From: Proales similis
Taxonomy: Eukaryota > Rotifera > Eurotatoria > Ploima > Proalidae
Reading direction: 5' to 3'
DNA length: 64,000 nt
Assembly: GCA_019059635.1 (NCBI GenBank)
Contig: JAGVRJ010000004.1
Coordinates: 496,001 to 560,000, forward strand
A program made the translations under genes and the position numbers. Position 1 is the first letter of the stretch; every line of letters starts with the position of its first letter. Below the pieces are notes generated by a model that was not told where the DNA came from, did not search any database, and worked only from the letters and a program-made list of their open reading frames with translations. Shown here piece after piece: positions 40,701-54,900 of the stretch.

Positions 40701-41143
40701 AACCCGACGCACCGAGAGCATTTACACTCGTAATAATTTCCAGAAACGAAAAATGCAATTAGGCTGCAGAGAACGGAGCGTAATGGGCGTTTGATATAGA
40801 AATCAATTCCTGCTTATTCTACTTACTGGCACAGAAATGTGTCGACAGATGCGAGTTTAGAATGGCGATTTTGCACAGTCTGAGGTTTCTCTTTGCTGCT
40901 CTTGCTCTGCGAGCTTTGACGAAAGAATGTGATCAAATTGCCCAACAAGCCGCTGCTGTTTTCAATCGATGTTTTTGCTCGCAGCTTGTCGCAGTCGACC
41001 GGCGAGGAGAGCGAGCGTGGCGTGGAAGATGATTTGCTTGAAAATGGCATATTTGCATTCGCGGATGCTCTTTTGTTCGTCCTCTTCTTCTCCGCTTGGC
41101 TTGCGTCTGCTTCCGACTGCCGCAAATCAATTTGATCGTTCAT
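34743..41143 (-). CDS. PDE4: PDE4 cAMP-specific phosphodiesterase, long form
   Basis: Hydrolyses cAMP to AMP. Minus-strand exons: 40827-41143, 39409-39954, 36659-36760, 35974-36583, 35657-35917, 35219-35596, 34968-35150 and 34743-34904, giving 852 residues. The regulatory module UCR1 is split: its first half ([14 protein letters not shown], with a likely PKA site) ends exon 2 and its second half ([20 protein letters not shown]) is exon 3. UCR2 is in exon 4 ([34 protein letters not shown]). The catalytic domain shows [10 protein letters not shown] and [10 protein letters not shown] metal ligands, HCADLS, and EISPMCDRH. Exons 1 and 2 are tied together by splice signals and frame only, and the ATG at 41143 is the first available after an in-frame stop. 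As in other PDE4 genes, shorter forms from internal promoters are likely. Confidence 0.87.
37207..37227. repeat. CT microsatellite
   Basis: Pure TC dinucleotide run within PDE4 intron 2. Confidence 0.9.
39205..39238. repeat. CCTG/CTTG tetranucleotide-like repeat
   Basis: Imperfect tandem of GCCT, GCCC and GCTT units. A similar block occurs at about 6640-6690. Confidence 0.7.
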
Positions 41144-41874
41144 GTTGATTTGATAAACAAAGTTCGATGACACATCTGTCCGACTGGTGGCAGCTTTTGT
41201 CGCGATCGGCAAACAACAATATAACAGAACGATCTTGTCGTTTTATTGGCGCCTCTTCAGCTCCCTCTTTTCCTCTCTTGGCGTCTTGGTATTCAGAATG
41301 GGCCTGAAATTTGACTTTTAATTAGAGATAGGCTCGCTCGCTTGGTTTCTACGCTTGCGGTTGAGATGTTGCGGCTGCTCTCTATTGGATATGAACGCCC
41401 TGTCAGAAATTATCTAAAGCTGTGTGCTGCCCGTCGGAAAAGAACAATTTAAACTATTTGCTCTTGATAAGCAGCTCGCACTAATGCATTTATGTGACAT
41501 TCAGAGTTGAGTTCAAGCGATTTGAACGCCGAACGCGAATTAATGCATTTATCACGCCGCTTGGCTCAAGTACGCCAGCTTTACCTAAATCACAATAGTT
41601 AATTGTTCGGCTTTCGTTTCTGCTGCCAAAAGCGTTTCAATCGCTTGCCACTAGTCAAACGAATTGGCGAAAGTAAAAAATTAACCTGAAAAACTTTCTG
41701 TCTGGCACTTAAAGCACGTGAAGGAAATGAACAAATAATTAGTTCAGAGAGGCGTCGAGTCAGTCTGCGACCCTATTCAGAGAAAAATTTCATCCTGACT
41801 GGCCCCATCGTGAGGTTCTCTGACTCTTAGGCTCACCTTTTTTTTATTTATTCTTGTCCCTGTCTCTCCGTTTG

Positions 41875-41897
<23 letters not shown>
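41875..41897. repeat. CT microsatellite
   Basis: Pure CT run, 23 nt. Confidence 0.9.
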
Positions 41898-41905
<8 letters not shown>

Positions 41906-44900
41906 TGTTTCTCGGGTAATTTCGAACTCGTTTTTGCTCATTCCAGTCATGTTGTTGTGATGCTCGCCTCAAGCAGAGCATGTTGAACAAATGAAAATGA
42001 GACTCAATGAAGCGGGCGGCCAATTCGAGAGAAACAAATCGATTTATGAAAGAGATGAATGAAACGCAATAGCAGCAGTGCTTAAGGTTATCGATGAGTT
42101 TTAAATTAGGAGTCGAACAGTGCGGGCGTCGATCATGCCAATATGCTGCAAGTCGTAAAACTCTGGGCGATGCTCGCATTAACGTTCTGAGCCAAGCATT
42201 CAGTTCAAAATCTAATTTATTTATATGTATAGATCATTGGAAGTGTTCGGTTCAGGCCGCCGCAACTAGGCTTGGTAAACACAACTGCACAAGCGAGTCG
42301 AAAGCCTGGCAGAGAGCGATAAACGAGTAGGGGAGAAAGTGTGCGATAGAGAAAGAGAGAAAAGAGAGAGAGAGAGGAATAGAAGAGCAATAGAAGAGCA
42401 ATAGACGAAGGCGAGGAAAGGAGAGGAGGCGAGAAAAATTCAAACCAGATATGTTAATAGAGTTCGAATATTCCTATTACGATTACTTCGATTTTTAACT
42501 TGGTTGCATGCGCATTGATCTTGAGTGCAGGGCAGACCGCTAGACATGCAAGAGCAAATAACTCGCACTTCAAAGAGGCGGAGATGAACAGAGCGGTAGA
42601 GAAGAGAGGCTCGAGAAAAATTGAAACTTGAAGTAAGAGGAACAAGAAGGAGAACAAAGCGCAGAGTGAGAAAGAGAAAAAGAGAGAAAGAGAGAGAGAG
42701 AGAAAAGGAGAGATGCATTTACTTGGTACAACTGCTTGCCATGAATAATGAAAATCGATTATTTTTGCATATTTTCTATTTGCTCGTTACTTGTCGAGTT
42801 AAGCGGCGCCTCGCCCAGTTTGATTTTATCAGGAAAAAAGGTAGAAAAGTGATTAAGAGAAATGAAAAGAAAAACATAACTAGCAGCACACACACAAAGT
42901 ACTGCTTTTAATGTGTTGGCCCAAGTAAACGTGATGAAGAGAGGAGAAAATAGGCAACTGAAGGAAGGAAACGATCCAATGCAAGCGCTCCAATGCAGGC
43001 GACGAAAACCAAATAGAGGCGATGCACACCTAACAGCCACAAGCTCTTGATTTTCTCCAGCGTGCAACATCAGCAGAAATATGACGAATAATAATAATAT
43101 TATTAATAGCCGCTTAAGATCGGGTGATGGTACACTGAAATGCAATCAGCAAATGCATTTGATATTTGTCATAAGCGGCCAAATTGATTTGTCTTTTGTT
43201 GCAAGCCTCAAAGAAGAAATAAAATATCTTCGACAATGGCGAAAATCTATATCCATTTCTTACGTTCAAGGTCAATGCTGGTTTCGTTTAACTCGCACGG
43301 CCAGATTTGCTTTTGTGATTATTCACCGACTTGGCGTATATAGACGGCGAATCTATTAAATCATCTCGTTCAGCCTTTCTCCGACTCACAACTGACAAGA
43401 ATGTAAGAGGCATCCAGACAGAAGAAGAAGAAAAAGAGACAGTGAGCGCTGTTTGGTCGAGTAGCAATGCCTCTATCAATTGGTCCGAGTCGTGTGAAAA
43501 AGATAAAAGTGCAAAGAGATTGACGAGAACGAAACTAATAAAGAAAAAGACCTTTGAACAAGGAGACCAGGATCAGCAAATAGGAATAAGCACCGACAAG
43601 TGTAGTGGATTAAGAAGAGTGCAATAAGTAAATTTGACTAATTTCAATTTAACTCATTTAATCAAAATCGTGCCATTGAGTGTGTTTAAAGAGACGCGCT
43701 TTGGCAAGTTCTCAAGTTCAGGCAGGATTTAGATTATGAAAAGGGAAAATAAAACGGAGAGCGGCTCGTATCAAGAAATTTAATCATTCAAGTGGCTGAC
43801 AGAGCTGCATGCAAATGAACACAGTTCAAAGCTGATTAGGCAAATAAGATTCTTGAGACCGCTAGCCGTGACATGCTCGTTCGTTAACCGATCCCTGGAG
43901 TGTGAACAAATTGAATATGGATAAAACACCCTTGTCTGGCCTAGATCTACGCTTGGCCTTTCTTGTCCTAGACGTGTTCGTGCTAGCAAACACTAGATAA
44001 GGACGAATGCGAATCAGATTAATGGGAGGAGGGAGGGCAGACAGAGGTAAAGACGCCCAACAAGACGGCTGTTGATAATCAAAAAGCGCTGGCATTCAAT
44101 TTTTCGAACCTCTCATTAACGAGACACTGCCACAGACTCTGATGAGGCTAATTTTCAATCGCACAGATCTTTATTCGCGGAAATTTATACAATATTTTGT
44201 AATTATGAGTTGCAGCAGCTAATCGAACCAAATCTGCTGGAGACCTCTTCCTGAGCGGCGATAAAATTGCCAGCTAAATCAAAGAGTTGGCTTCTTGCTC
44301 TGCGGCTATCCGACTTGATCATCGAGCTAGAAATCTTGTCGTCGTTTACTTATTTTCTCATTCCCCTTCACTGGCGTCATTTGTTTCCATTGTCACTTGA
44401 AATGGCATAAACTCGTTCGAGCTTAAATAATCGAGTGCCGAGTACTTCTTCGCGTCAAAAAGCCAAATCAGTCCGAGTCGCATATTTGCCTTTGGCTTCG
44501 TTTCGCTGCATCGAAAGCGATTTTCATTTCAACAATCGAACCTAATCCTTTGATATTATTCAACATTGCGAAAAGCCTGGATTCACCAGTTTCCATCGCA
44601 GCAGGCATGAATAAAAAGCCAAGTTTTCAATTTGAATCGTCCCAGTTCAAATTTCTGTACATGAGCCTTCCGAGTAGCGCAATGACTTTCTGTTCGGCTG
44701 AATATATAATTGCTGATCAGGGTCGACAACAATGAGGCAGCAATTTTAATTCAAGTAATTATTGCCCGCCCCATTCAGCAGCAGCCAGATTTGATTGCAA
44801 AAAGTTGAGGAAATATCGCCCAGAAAGGAAAAGAGGTGACTGCTAAAGCGTCTAATTTAAGCCCCTGCCTGCCCCGCTCGCCTCCGAAGAGATTTAGCAG

Positions 44901-46594
44901 CTGGCCTGGCGTCTAGCTGAGACCTGAAGCTGCTTCTCTACTTGTTGACTTATTTCTTGGCTAATCGAGAGCTAACTAGGCAATTGATTGGAACTGGGTT
45001 GCAGGCTCGGATCTGATCGTCATGTGACTCAATTCAATTTGTCTTGTTCCTATTTCATTACCCGAAATCATGTGGTTTTAACTGCTCCAAGATAATTGAG
45101 TAAAACACGACGAAGCCAATTGGATTAGCCGCTCTCAAACAAATGCCAGAGCTCGTGGTGCTGCACACACCAATCATCATAGTTGAATTGAATTTCATTT
45201 TAATTATCTATCTCATTTGCTGCACGCTCGGCTAAAGCTTCATGGCCAAATGTATTGGGTTTCGATTTGATGAGCCTGCAAGAGCAGTTTTCTCTTTATA
45301 ATTACGATCTGTTTGCTCCTAGTCTCTAAAGGCAAAAAGAGTCGAACTGCTCAGGAAGAGTGCGAAATGGAGAGAGGGAGAGAGAGAAAGGGAATAGCAA
45401 AGGGTTTTTTGGGAATGCCTTCGGCGTTCGCCTCTCGCTCTGCCTTCTGCTCAATAGCAGGCAGTGCAGTCTGCAAATTCTATTCATTTTCATCAGATAT
45501 TTGAAGCCACAGACCGCCGCCGTATGTCTTGCAATTTTGTGAGCGCCGCTTTTGGATGCACTTGTTGCGCTCACTAGACTGTGTTGGGTTCCTGGCTCGT
45601 GCGTTGTCAGCAATTGTTCAAGGACGGCCTCGTCTAGTTATTTAGATTATTAGGCTCAACGGCAAATCGATCTGTAATACCAAATTGAACCATGGACAAT
45701 TCACTTATTAATCCTTCCATAAGAAATTGCTCGTTCACTTTGCCTAAGCAATTCAGACCCGAGCTTCAAAGTCCCTGAGTCCCTATTGGCATCGAAGCGT
45801 GCCTTCTTAATATTCGCCGTTAAGCTCTCGACAGCATTCAAGACATCAGCAACTAGAGGCTCTCTCATTGGTATTTATGGCGTCCTAACTCAATTGCATA
45901 ATTTCTCTCATCCATTTTTTTCCTCTGCTAATCGTCATTCATTTTTCTTTTTCTTTTCTTTTTCTTTTCTCTTTTCTCTTTTCTTTCTCCTTGTTCAGAA
46001 ATAATTCCCTCTTCCGCAGAGGGCAGCTCAAGAGGCAATAATTAATTCATCGCTCCCTCCTCCCAGTTTTTTTTTTTCAACTCAAAATGTTTTGAACATT
46101 TATAGAGAGCTGGTCTGCTTGAATTATTTCCATTTTTATGGCATGCCGCTTATTGAAAACTCAAGGCCTCGGCCGCCTGAATGCGTGGCTCCCTGCATGC
46201 GTTTGCATACTTGATTGTAAATGTTTACAAACGGGCCTCTGTTTGCTCGGATATTGAAAATGTTTTGCAGTATGAAAGAGTAGCTTGAAATGCAAAAGGC
46301 AACCGCCAGCCGAGTTAAGAGACAACAGTTTGTGAATTTCTAATGAGACCAATCTTACTTGCTCGTTTGCATCTCATTTGGCCACTGATGATAATGATTA
46401 TTATCTTCATTAAGCCCTTATGAGAGCCTGCCTACTGACGAGGAGGGAGGCACTAATGGAAACATTGAAAGTATATTGAGAAGCCTCTCCAAAGTGCTTT
46501 TCTTATCAACACTAAATCGTTTTGAACAACAAGGCATTTCCACTTTACCAAATAATTTGGCTCCTTCTATCCAACTCCCTCTATTCCCTCTCCT

Positions 46595-46618
46595 TCTCTC
46601 TCTCTCTCTCTCTCTCTG
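46595..46618. repeat. CT microsatellite
   Basis: Pure CT run, about 24 nt. Confidence 0.9.
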
Positions 46619-47486
46619 TTTTATTTTTCTTTACTCAGTCTCGCTCAAACTTTCTCGCCATGTTCTCATGCCATGCTTGTTATGAATCGGCAAATTTGGT
46701 TTTCGATTGGCTCGACAATCTCAATAATGTCTTGATTTCTGGCCGGTCAGTGCTTCTTTGCCGAAAGTTTCCTGGTACTTGTTCTGATGAACTTTAGGCT
46801 TTCACGATCTTTCTCTCATTCAATTAGTTTTCCCCCTTGCGTCTATGTATGTTTGTGAGTGTGCGTGCGTGGGGGTAAATTGGGTGTTTTTATAAGCGTT
46901 CATATTTTATTGAGCGTCAAACATAAACTGCTTTCAGACGCCTCAATAATCAACGCAACAATATACTTGAACCTGATTTAAAGTAGAATCGAAATTAATT
47001 TTCACTTGAAAAACTCTTATTCAGTGGCATTTGAGCGCCCAAGTTGAAATTGCCGAGTTACTGCAACCTGTCTCAGTGTGAGTCTCAGTGTGTTTTTGTG
47101 TGTGTGTGAGTGTGTCCATTACAAGCAAGTTTTCTTCTTTTCCTGCACAATAAACCACATCATTACTGATGGCTCAGTGAATGGCTCGTTATTTGAAAAT
47201 CCGACACGAAAGCGAAGCGCAATTGAATGTTGTCAAGGTGCACAGAAAATGACGCAAGATATGTCATTGAAATCGAGCATCCGGCTGCATTTAAATAGAA
47301 CTGAACGTCCTAATTTAAAAGCTCATTAAATCAATTTCAACCTCCGGCAATCACTGACAATCGCTTCCCGACCAAATGAATAGGTGTGTATTCGAAATTG
47401 CGAAAGCTATTTGCCGCACTCGCCTTCTACCTGGTTCCTATTATTACGTGCCCGATCCAAAATGATTTATTTGATTTATCGAATCA

Positions 47487-47506
47487 AGCAGCAGCAGCAG
47501 CAGCAA
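47487..47506. repeat. CAG trinucleotide repeat
   Basis: Six to seven CAG/GCA units in noncoding sequence. Confidence 0.85.
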
Positions 47507-50500
47507 CACGGCCTGCCTTTCCGACCATTAAACGAATCAAACGCACAGAAGCGAAATCAATTCTATTCAAATCGCGTCATCACTTTCATCTGCATCATAA
47601 ATATTCTTTTATTTTGAAGCTCTTTTATTAACATCAAACCGATTATTACGATTGTTGTTGCAAGTCCAAGCCAAATGAGCGTAAAATTTGCGAGTTGTCG
47701 TGGCCATTTTGACTAGATTTTGAAGGATGCTCATTGAAAAGCTGCTGTTGGCATGTAGGAAAAAAAAAGCGAAAAATTCACTGAAAAAGTGCCAACAAGG
47801 AGGCATTCTGCAACAGATCTCTTAGAGGCCCTAAACCTAACGCTTGCTCTTCTTCTCGTGTGCGCGATCATTTATTTATATTTTCAATTTGCAGACAATG
47901 GCATTTATCTTGTTGGCCTATCAGATCCGCTTGTCATTTAGTTTGTTGCCTCAGTGTGTACGATTGCCTGCAGAAAGCCAACAAATCATTCAGATAAATA
48001 GATAATATTAATTATATGGAAAGAGAGGCGCCGGCGAACCACATATATATATTTAGAAGTTTGTTTCTATGCATGCATGTATGTGCAGACCCATTCAATG
48101 CGGTTGAGCGATTATCTTTTGAGATGGTCTCGAAAGAAATGCCCAAGACGTGAGCTCCAACACAACTGCGAAAAGCTCTAACGTCTAGAAAGCGCGAGCA
48201 CGAGCGCCGAAAGAGAGGGCCTATGACTGCGCGCACAATACCGTTGGTTTGAATGCCAGACGATTGATTTACGAGCGAAAGGCATCTTCTTAGGCAGAGT
48301 ACGCGTTCGTTCATATATAATTCAGCCCTTGCCGGACCATTTGGCTGTTTTATTTTGATTATTATGACCATTTGAACTATCTGTATCCCGCGTGCTTTTC
48401 TCCATTATTATCGACCTTAGGCCGAGCGAGGCCGATATGTAGAAAAGCCCTTTTTCACTAATCTTCACGCATCTCTCTTCTAGAGAGGCCAGACCCCACA
48501 GAGACAGTCATTAGGGCTATGGTGAAGCATGTTGCATTCGTTTTTCTCCGTTTGCTCTCTCCTTCCTCGCCAAATTTTAACTCGATTTGGCTTATTTACT
48601 TCCGAACTACGTCGTCTTCGTGCGCTCCACGCGACATTGCATGTCAACTTAAATATTTACTTTTAATGAATTTCGTCTTAGAACGGCATAAATAATAAAC
48701 GAGCGTCAAATTGACTCCAGCTCAATTCTCTCTGATTCACAAGCTCTCTATTTCTGCCTGTCTCTCTTCTATTTCTCTAATTTTCAATTTCTATCTCTCA
48801 CCATTCCTCTGTCCGTCTATTTGTTTTTTTTTCTTAATGCTGGTTCTCTCGCAAACGTAATCGATCGCCGCCGAGCGCCAGACCCAGACATCATCAACTT
48901 CAAAATCAACAAGAGCTTGAGTAACAGACTCTTGGGCTGTGCGTGAACACGCCTCACGTGCATGCTTTGAAGCGGCGGAGCCAATGGGCGCGCGAGAGAG
49001 AGAGGGAGAAAGAGAGAAGAAAAAAATCACATCGAGTAACTCAAGAAGAATGCCAATATTTACACGAGGCATGATTTAGAGGCAGCGACCACGCGTCAGA
49101 CGTTAACTATAGGAACCGAAAGGTCCTAATTTATGATTTTGACTCGGATTATGAGCTGAGAAAGCGAATAATCTATTCAGCATTAAATTCATCGAGGAAT
49201 TAAGTTCTATTGCTTTTCTCTCTCTCTCTCTCTCGAGCTTTTTTCGTTTGCAGTAGAATCAGCATATGATGTGAGCGTGGCGCTCTCGTTTGCTGCTACT
49301 GCTTTTGGCTGATATTGCCGTGCCGATATTAATTATTATACATATCGATTTTCGGAAGCGTGCTTCAACGTATTGAGCGAATTGATGGCATTAGCATTAA
49401 GTATGCCAGTGGTAGGACGTGTATGGCACTGATGGGAACCGTGATGATTAGGCCTCGGATGCTCAAGTGAGAAGAGTCTTTTATTCATCTGACACTGCTG
49501 CTTGTGCCTGCAGTGATAGCATTGCCGTTACTCTGGCTGGCGCCGTTACCGCTGTGCGTCGACAGCCACTTATTTGATTATGAAAATTGTGCGTCTTTGT
49601 AGGCAATGAGCACACAAGTTACCGTTAGTGAGCAATAGTGAGTTTGTAGTCAACATTTTCATGATTGAATTCTGCTCACACCAGTGCAAATGCCGGCGTG
49701 CCATCAAATTATGTGACTTTGAACAGGCCAATGAGAGCCTATGTGAATAATTTTCATATTTTTCTCTCTCATTGAATTAGCATCCACAACTCGATTTACT
49801 ACCTGCACGCCAGCCTACTTGTTTTATTAGTGGCGAGCCGAGCCTAACAACCCACCTGAAGCGCTCTCCTCTTTTTTCTTCATCATTGCGCCGAGGTGTT
49901 TTTGATTGGCCACGCATCGCGTTGTTTGGCCACTTAGTTGCTTGCTTGCTCTACTCTGTCCATGCGTTCACTCATACATTCAGGCGCATAGACATTCTTA
50001 GTCAGTGACGCGCGAACAAAGGCCAACGTGCTCAGCTCTCGGCCTAGCGATTGAGAACAAGCGCGAGCAATTCATTACGCTTAGTCGAAGAATGCTCATA
50101 TCATTGCCATCTTTTTTTATTAGTGCCAGCATGTCCCATGCAATCAACTGGAGCCGGCAACCGATCGTAATTAAGCGATCATAATCTTGCGTTGTAATTT
50201 AATCCTCTCTTTATCTGGGTTCGATTGAGCAAATAGCTATTTTATGCTTGTACCACTTATGCCAGAGTAATCGTTGTTACTGCTGCTGCTGCAACAACTG
50301 CAATTGCTGCCGGCTGCTATCCGAGGCATCGTTGCTCCGCTCCCGCTTCCAGTTCGACTGTTTCAGTTTGATTGCGAGCCGGGCCGCATTGACGTCATAA
50401 GTGAACCAAAGTGAGCGAGGGAGTGTTAAGGTTCACAACTAGTTTAGCTCTTCAAAGCGTTCAGTCTATGCGAAGCGACCTGTGCTTTGAGTGCGTTTTA

Positions 50501-51185
50501 TGCCGAGCGTCTGATGCATAAAGGAACGAACCATGGAACGAGACAGCGATAAGCCATTTAGCCTCTTCTAAGAAGCCAAATGCAAACTCTGCTCTATTTC
50601 CTCGACTCCCATCTTACCTAATACTGGCTCTCTCTCTCTCTCATGAATTTAATTAAATTTGGGCAAAAAGGACAGCCAAGCATGGATTTAGTCGTCTTTT
50701 CTATTCTGCTCTGCTTCAATTCACTTCAATGTCTGTTTTGCGAATATTAATAATATTATGGTTGTTGGCGTTTTTTTTTTCATTTGAATTGAAAAGCAGC
50801 AGGTTGGCTCAACAATTGGACCGACTGGGCTGGATCGCAGACGTCACGTCAAGCCTTTTCAATTCACCTGAACACACAATCGATATTATTTTAAATGAGC
50901 TCTAACCGGCAACAACGCGTCAAGCAGGCCTCAATAGAGCGGCTAAAATGAAAGGAAATAATTATTTGATTTTTACCAAAACCAAGCAAGCAAGCAACAT
51001 CAAGCCAGTGCGTGAGTCAGCCAGCAGGCAGGCCTCTGCTTTCTTTCATTTTATCTGTTTCTGTTGCCAGTTGAATTTCGCCTCTGACCTCCTTCAATCT
51101 GTTTGATTCACAATTTCGCCCAGCTCGCAGTCATTTTAGTATTCGCCGATCATTCAACCGAGTAATCATTTAAATTCTGAGTGAA

Positions 51186-51212
<27 letters not shown>
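51186..51212. repeat. GA microsatellite
   Basis: Pure GA run, 27 nt, about 730 nt upstream of the Ca2+ pump start codon. Confidence 0.9.
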
Positions 51213-51216
<4 letters not shown>

Positions 51217-51938
51217 CTATTCGCTGAGAAGCCTGGCCTGAACGCTCAAGCGAACAATAGCGGCATTTCATACGACGTTCAGAACGCAATTAGTCGCAAA
51301 TGGATAAGAGCGTATATTTCTCTCAGCGAGTTGGTGAACGGATGCGACGCTAAATACGATCGAGTTTGCTCTTCGACTCGCTCAATCAATTGCGAATGAG
51401 CATTTCAATGCGCGTATAGGGTCTTGAGCAAATTTATTCCGCCCAGTCACTTTGATTAGTCGATGACGACGACTGCGAGCGAACAAGTCGATCTCTTTAT
51501 TTGGCCGAGCCATTCTTCTCCTCGTTTAATCTTTTTCCTGCCACAATTGCAATACTCTCCTCTTTATCCAGCTCTTTCTTGCTCTCTCTCTCTCTCTAGT
51601 CTGCTTGAATGGTCCACAAGTCTGATGCGGCCTCAATGCAGCAGCATCTGAATCTATTTATCTAGCCTTAGATCTCGTCTGAACCATTCAAAATTGACGT
51701 TTAGATGATAATTTCGACCTACTAGTCTTTCGTTAGACTCAAGCAGCCGGGCACATTAGACGGTTATCAGACTAGATCAAATTGGTGTTGTTGCCGTCAC
51801 TGCGGCTCATACTCGTTTTGTAAGTTCAGAGACGTATTTCGCTTTGATTGATTCGCGTTGACCTGAGGCAAAACACAAACCAGGAAAAGAGAAAGCAAGA
51901 CTAATTCAGGTTAACCAAGGAAGCGGATTAAAGCAAGC

Positions 51939-54900
51939 ATGGAAAATCATTTCCCGATCAAAATCAAAGAGCTCACGGAGCTGATGCAGGTTCAGCTGAA
52001 GCCTGACGAGCAGCAGGAAATGCTCGCCAAGCACGGCCATATCGAGGGCCTATGTCAAAAGCTGCACGTGAACCCCGAAACGGGCCTCTCCTCATCCGAT
52101 CAGCAAGACCTCAAGAATCGTTCGGGCCAGTTCGGTCGCAACGAGATACCGGCCAAACCGCCCAAGGCGTTCTATGTGCTCATGTGGGAAGCGCTGCAAG
52201 ACACGACACTCATCATATTGATCATAAGCGCGGTTGTCTCGCTCGCTCTCTCGTTCGTTCATGGAGACAAAGAAAAGCTTGATGAAGAGTTTGCGCAAAT
52301 CGAGGAGCCAAATATCGAATGGATCGAAGGAGCGGCCATTTTGATTGCTGTCATGGTGGTCGTGTTGGTCACTTCGTTCAACGACTGGAGCAAAGAGAGA
52401 CAGTTCAGAGGTCTTCAGTCCAAAATTGACTCGGACCAGAGAATAAGTGTGTTGCGAGATGGCGAGATTATTCAACTGCCTGTCAAGGACATCCTTGTCG
52501 GCGACATTTGCCAGATATTCTACGGCCATCTGATACCAGCCGACGGATTGGTTGTCGAATCGAACGATCTCAAAGTGGACGAGTCGAGCTTGACTGGCGA
52601 GACAAATCTAATCAAGAAGAGCACTGATCGACCAATGCTGTTCTCAGGCACCCATGTTATGGAAGGAAGCGCAAAGATGCTTGTCACTGCGGTCGGAATC
52701 AACTCCCAGACAGGCATAATCATGTCACTGCTGGGCGCCACTCACGAGGACAAGAAGGACAAAGAGGCCAAGAAGAGTAAGCGTCTTTCCCTTTTTCCTG
52801 CATCATTTCCTTGTTCCATTTCAACGCGTTTTTCAAACATTCATTTTCATTTTACCCTTTTCTCTATTTTTTCTTTTTGTCTTCATTTCCCTCAGAGTCC
52901 AAAGGAGAAGCGAAATCAGGTAAATTGAAAAGCTGAGGAAAACTGCTTGAAGCTCAAATGCTCACTATCCGCCACCACAAACACTCGGTCTCATCACGCA
53001 CACATTCGTACTCGATAGAAAACGCTTTCTAAAACTCTAGAGTTTAACTTAGCCGCTCAGTTGAGCTTCTTGCTTACAAATTTCAACATGCTGCTTCTTT
53101 AATTGATAATCACTTGAAACAATTTGTGGAAGAAGAAGATTGCTAATCGAACAATTGAATAGAAGAGGAAGCAGTCGAACTGAAGACGGCCGGCGATGCC
53201 AAAGAAAAGGAGGAAGAAGAGCCCAAGCAGTCGAACAAGAAAGAGCAGTCGGTTCTGCAGGCAAAGCTTACCAAGCTGGCCATTCAGATCGGATATGGCG
53301 GCATGACGATCGCCATTTGCACAGTGATCGTTCTAATCATTCGGTTCAGCATAAAAGAATATGGCCAAGAGAAGAAGCCGCTTACAACCGCCATATTCAC
53401 TCCACTGGTCAAGTTTCTCATCACTGGTATCACTGTGCTTGTGGTGGCCGTACCTGAGGGTCTGCCACTCGCAGTAACCATCTCGCTGGCCTACGCGGTC
53501 AAGAAGATGATGAAGGATAACAACTTGGTGCGACACTTGGACGCTTGCGAGACCATGGGCAATGCGACCGCAATCTGCTCGGACAAGACTGGCACGTTGA
53601 CTACCAATCGAATGACCGTGGTCCAATGCTTCATAAACAACCGTTTTCATGAGACGCTGCCAAAGCCGAGCGAGGTGCCTGAGCAAATTAGGAAAATGGT
53701 GTTTGATTCAATATCGATAAACAGCAACTACGCCAGCAAAATCGAGCCGGTTAGCAAGCCAGGCCAACTTCCGACCCAGCTCGGCAACAAGACCGAGTGC
53801 GGCTTGCTGGGCTTTGTGTCGGCCTTGGGCGGCAATTACGCGTCTATCCGTGAGCACAATCCGACCAACACTTATGTGCATCAGTACACATTCAACTCGA
53901 GCCGAAAGAGCATGTCGACCGTGATCAAGCATCCAAGCATACCTGGAGGACTGCGCTTGTTCTGCAAAGGTGCATCCGAGATGGTACTGGTCAAGTGTCG
54001 ATACATGATGATCGATGATCAAGTGAAAAGCTTTACGGCCGATGACTACAATCGAGTCAATCAGACTGTGATCGAGCCGATGGCGTCGAACGGCCTTCGA
54101 ACGATCTGCGTGGCGTTCAAGGACTATGTGCCTGAAGGACAAAAAACGCACGAGAGCCAGGAAGTGTTGAGAAATGACTTGAATTGGGACGAAGAGGAGG
54201 CCACGTTGACAAGCGGCCTCACTTGCGTTTGCATTTGTGGTATTCAGGATCCAGTTCGTGACGAAGTGCCAGAGGCTATTCGCAAGTGCAAGCACGCCGG
54301 CATCGTGGTTCGAATGGTCACTGGTGACAATGTCAACACCGCTCGTTCGATTGCTCGTCAGTGCGGCATCATAGGCGCCAACGACGACTTCCTCGTCCTT
54401 GAGGGCAAAGAGTTCAATCAACGCGTTCGAGATGAGAACGGCAACGTTTCGCAGGAGAAAGTCGACATGATCTGGCCTCGACTGCGCGTTTTGGCCCGTT
54501 CGTCTCCGCAAGACAAATACGTGCTCGTCAAGCATATAATCAGTTCAAAACTGAACGCCAACCGCGAAGTGGTGGCCGTCACCGGTGATGGAACCAACGA
54601 TGGTCCCGCATTGAAAAAGGCTGACGTCGGCTTCGCCATGGGCATTCAGGGAACTGACGTGGCCAAGGAGGCATCTGACATTATATTGACCGACGACAAC
54701 TTCAATTCAATTGTCAAGGCGGTCATGTGGGGCCGTAACGTATACGATTCGATCGCGAAATTCTTGCAGTTTCAATTGACCGTCAACGTGGTCGCTGTGA
54801 TTTGCGCCTTCTTCGGCGCTTGTGTGGTCGGCGAGAGTCCGCTCAGAGCAGTTCAAATGCTTTGGGTGAACCTGATCATGGACACGTTGGCTTCATTGGC

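Larger units (their letters stand above)
41144..51938. other. 10.8-kb gene-poor divergent region PDE4 / PMCA
   Basis: The longest stretch without a recognised gene. It separates the start codons of two divergent signalling genes. No reading frame above about 130 codons occurs and none shows a domain. It includes CT/GA runs (about 41875-41897, 42688-42703, 46595-46618, 49217-49234, 51186-51212) and a CAG run at 47487-47506. An AG acceptor-like site (ACTAATTCAG, ending at 51909) just before the Ca2+ pump ATG suggests a spliced 5' UTR whose first exon lies somewhere in this region. I found no tRNA or known microRNA by eye. Confidence 0.55.

Noticed and set aside
43331-43627. 98-codon plus-strand frame in the gene-poor region
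   Set aside because: No domain, charged low-complexity ending; expected by chance over 10 kb.
47384-47631. Frame with a short Gln run
   Set aside because: Explained by the CAG repeat at 47487-47506; nothing else in it looks coding.
50215-50235. GGTTCGATT resembling a tRNA B box
   Set aside because: No matching A box, acceptor stem or anticodon arm could be folded around it.
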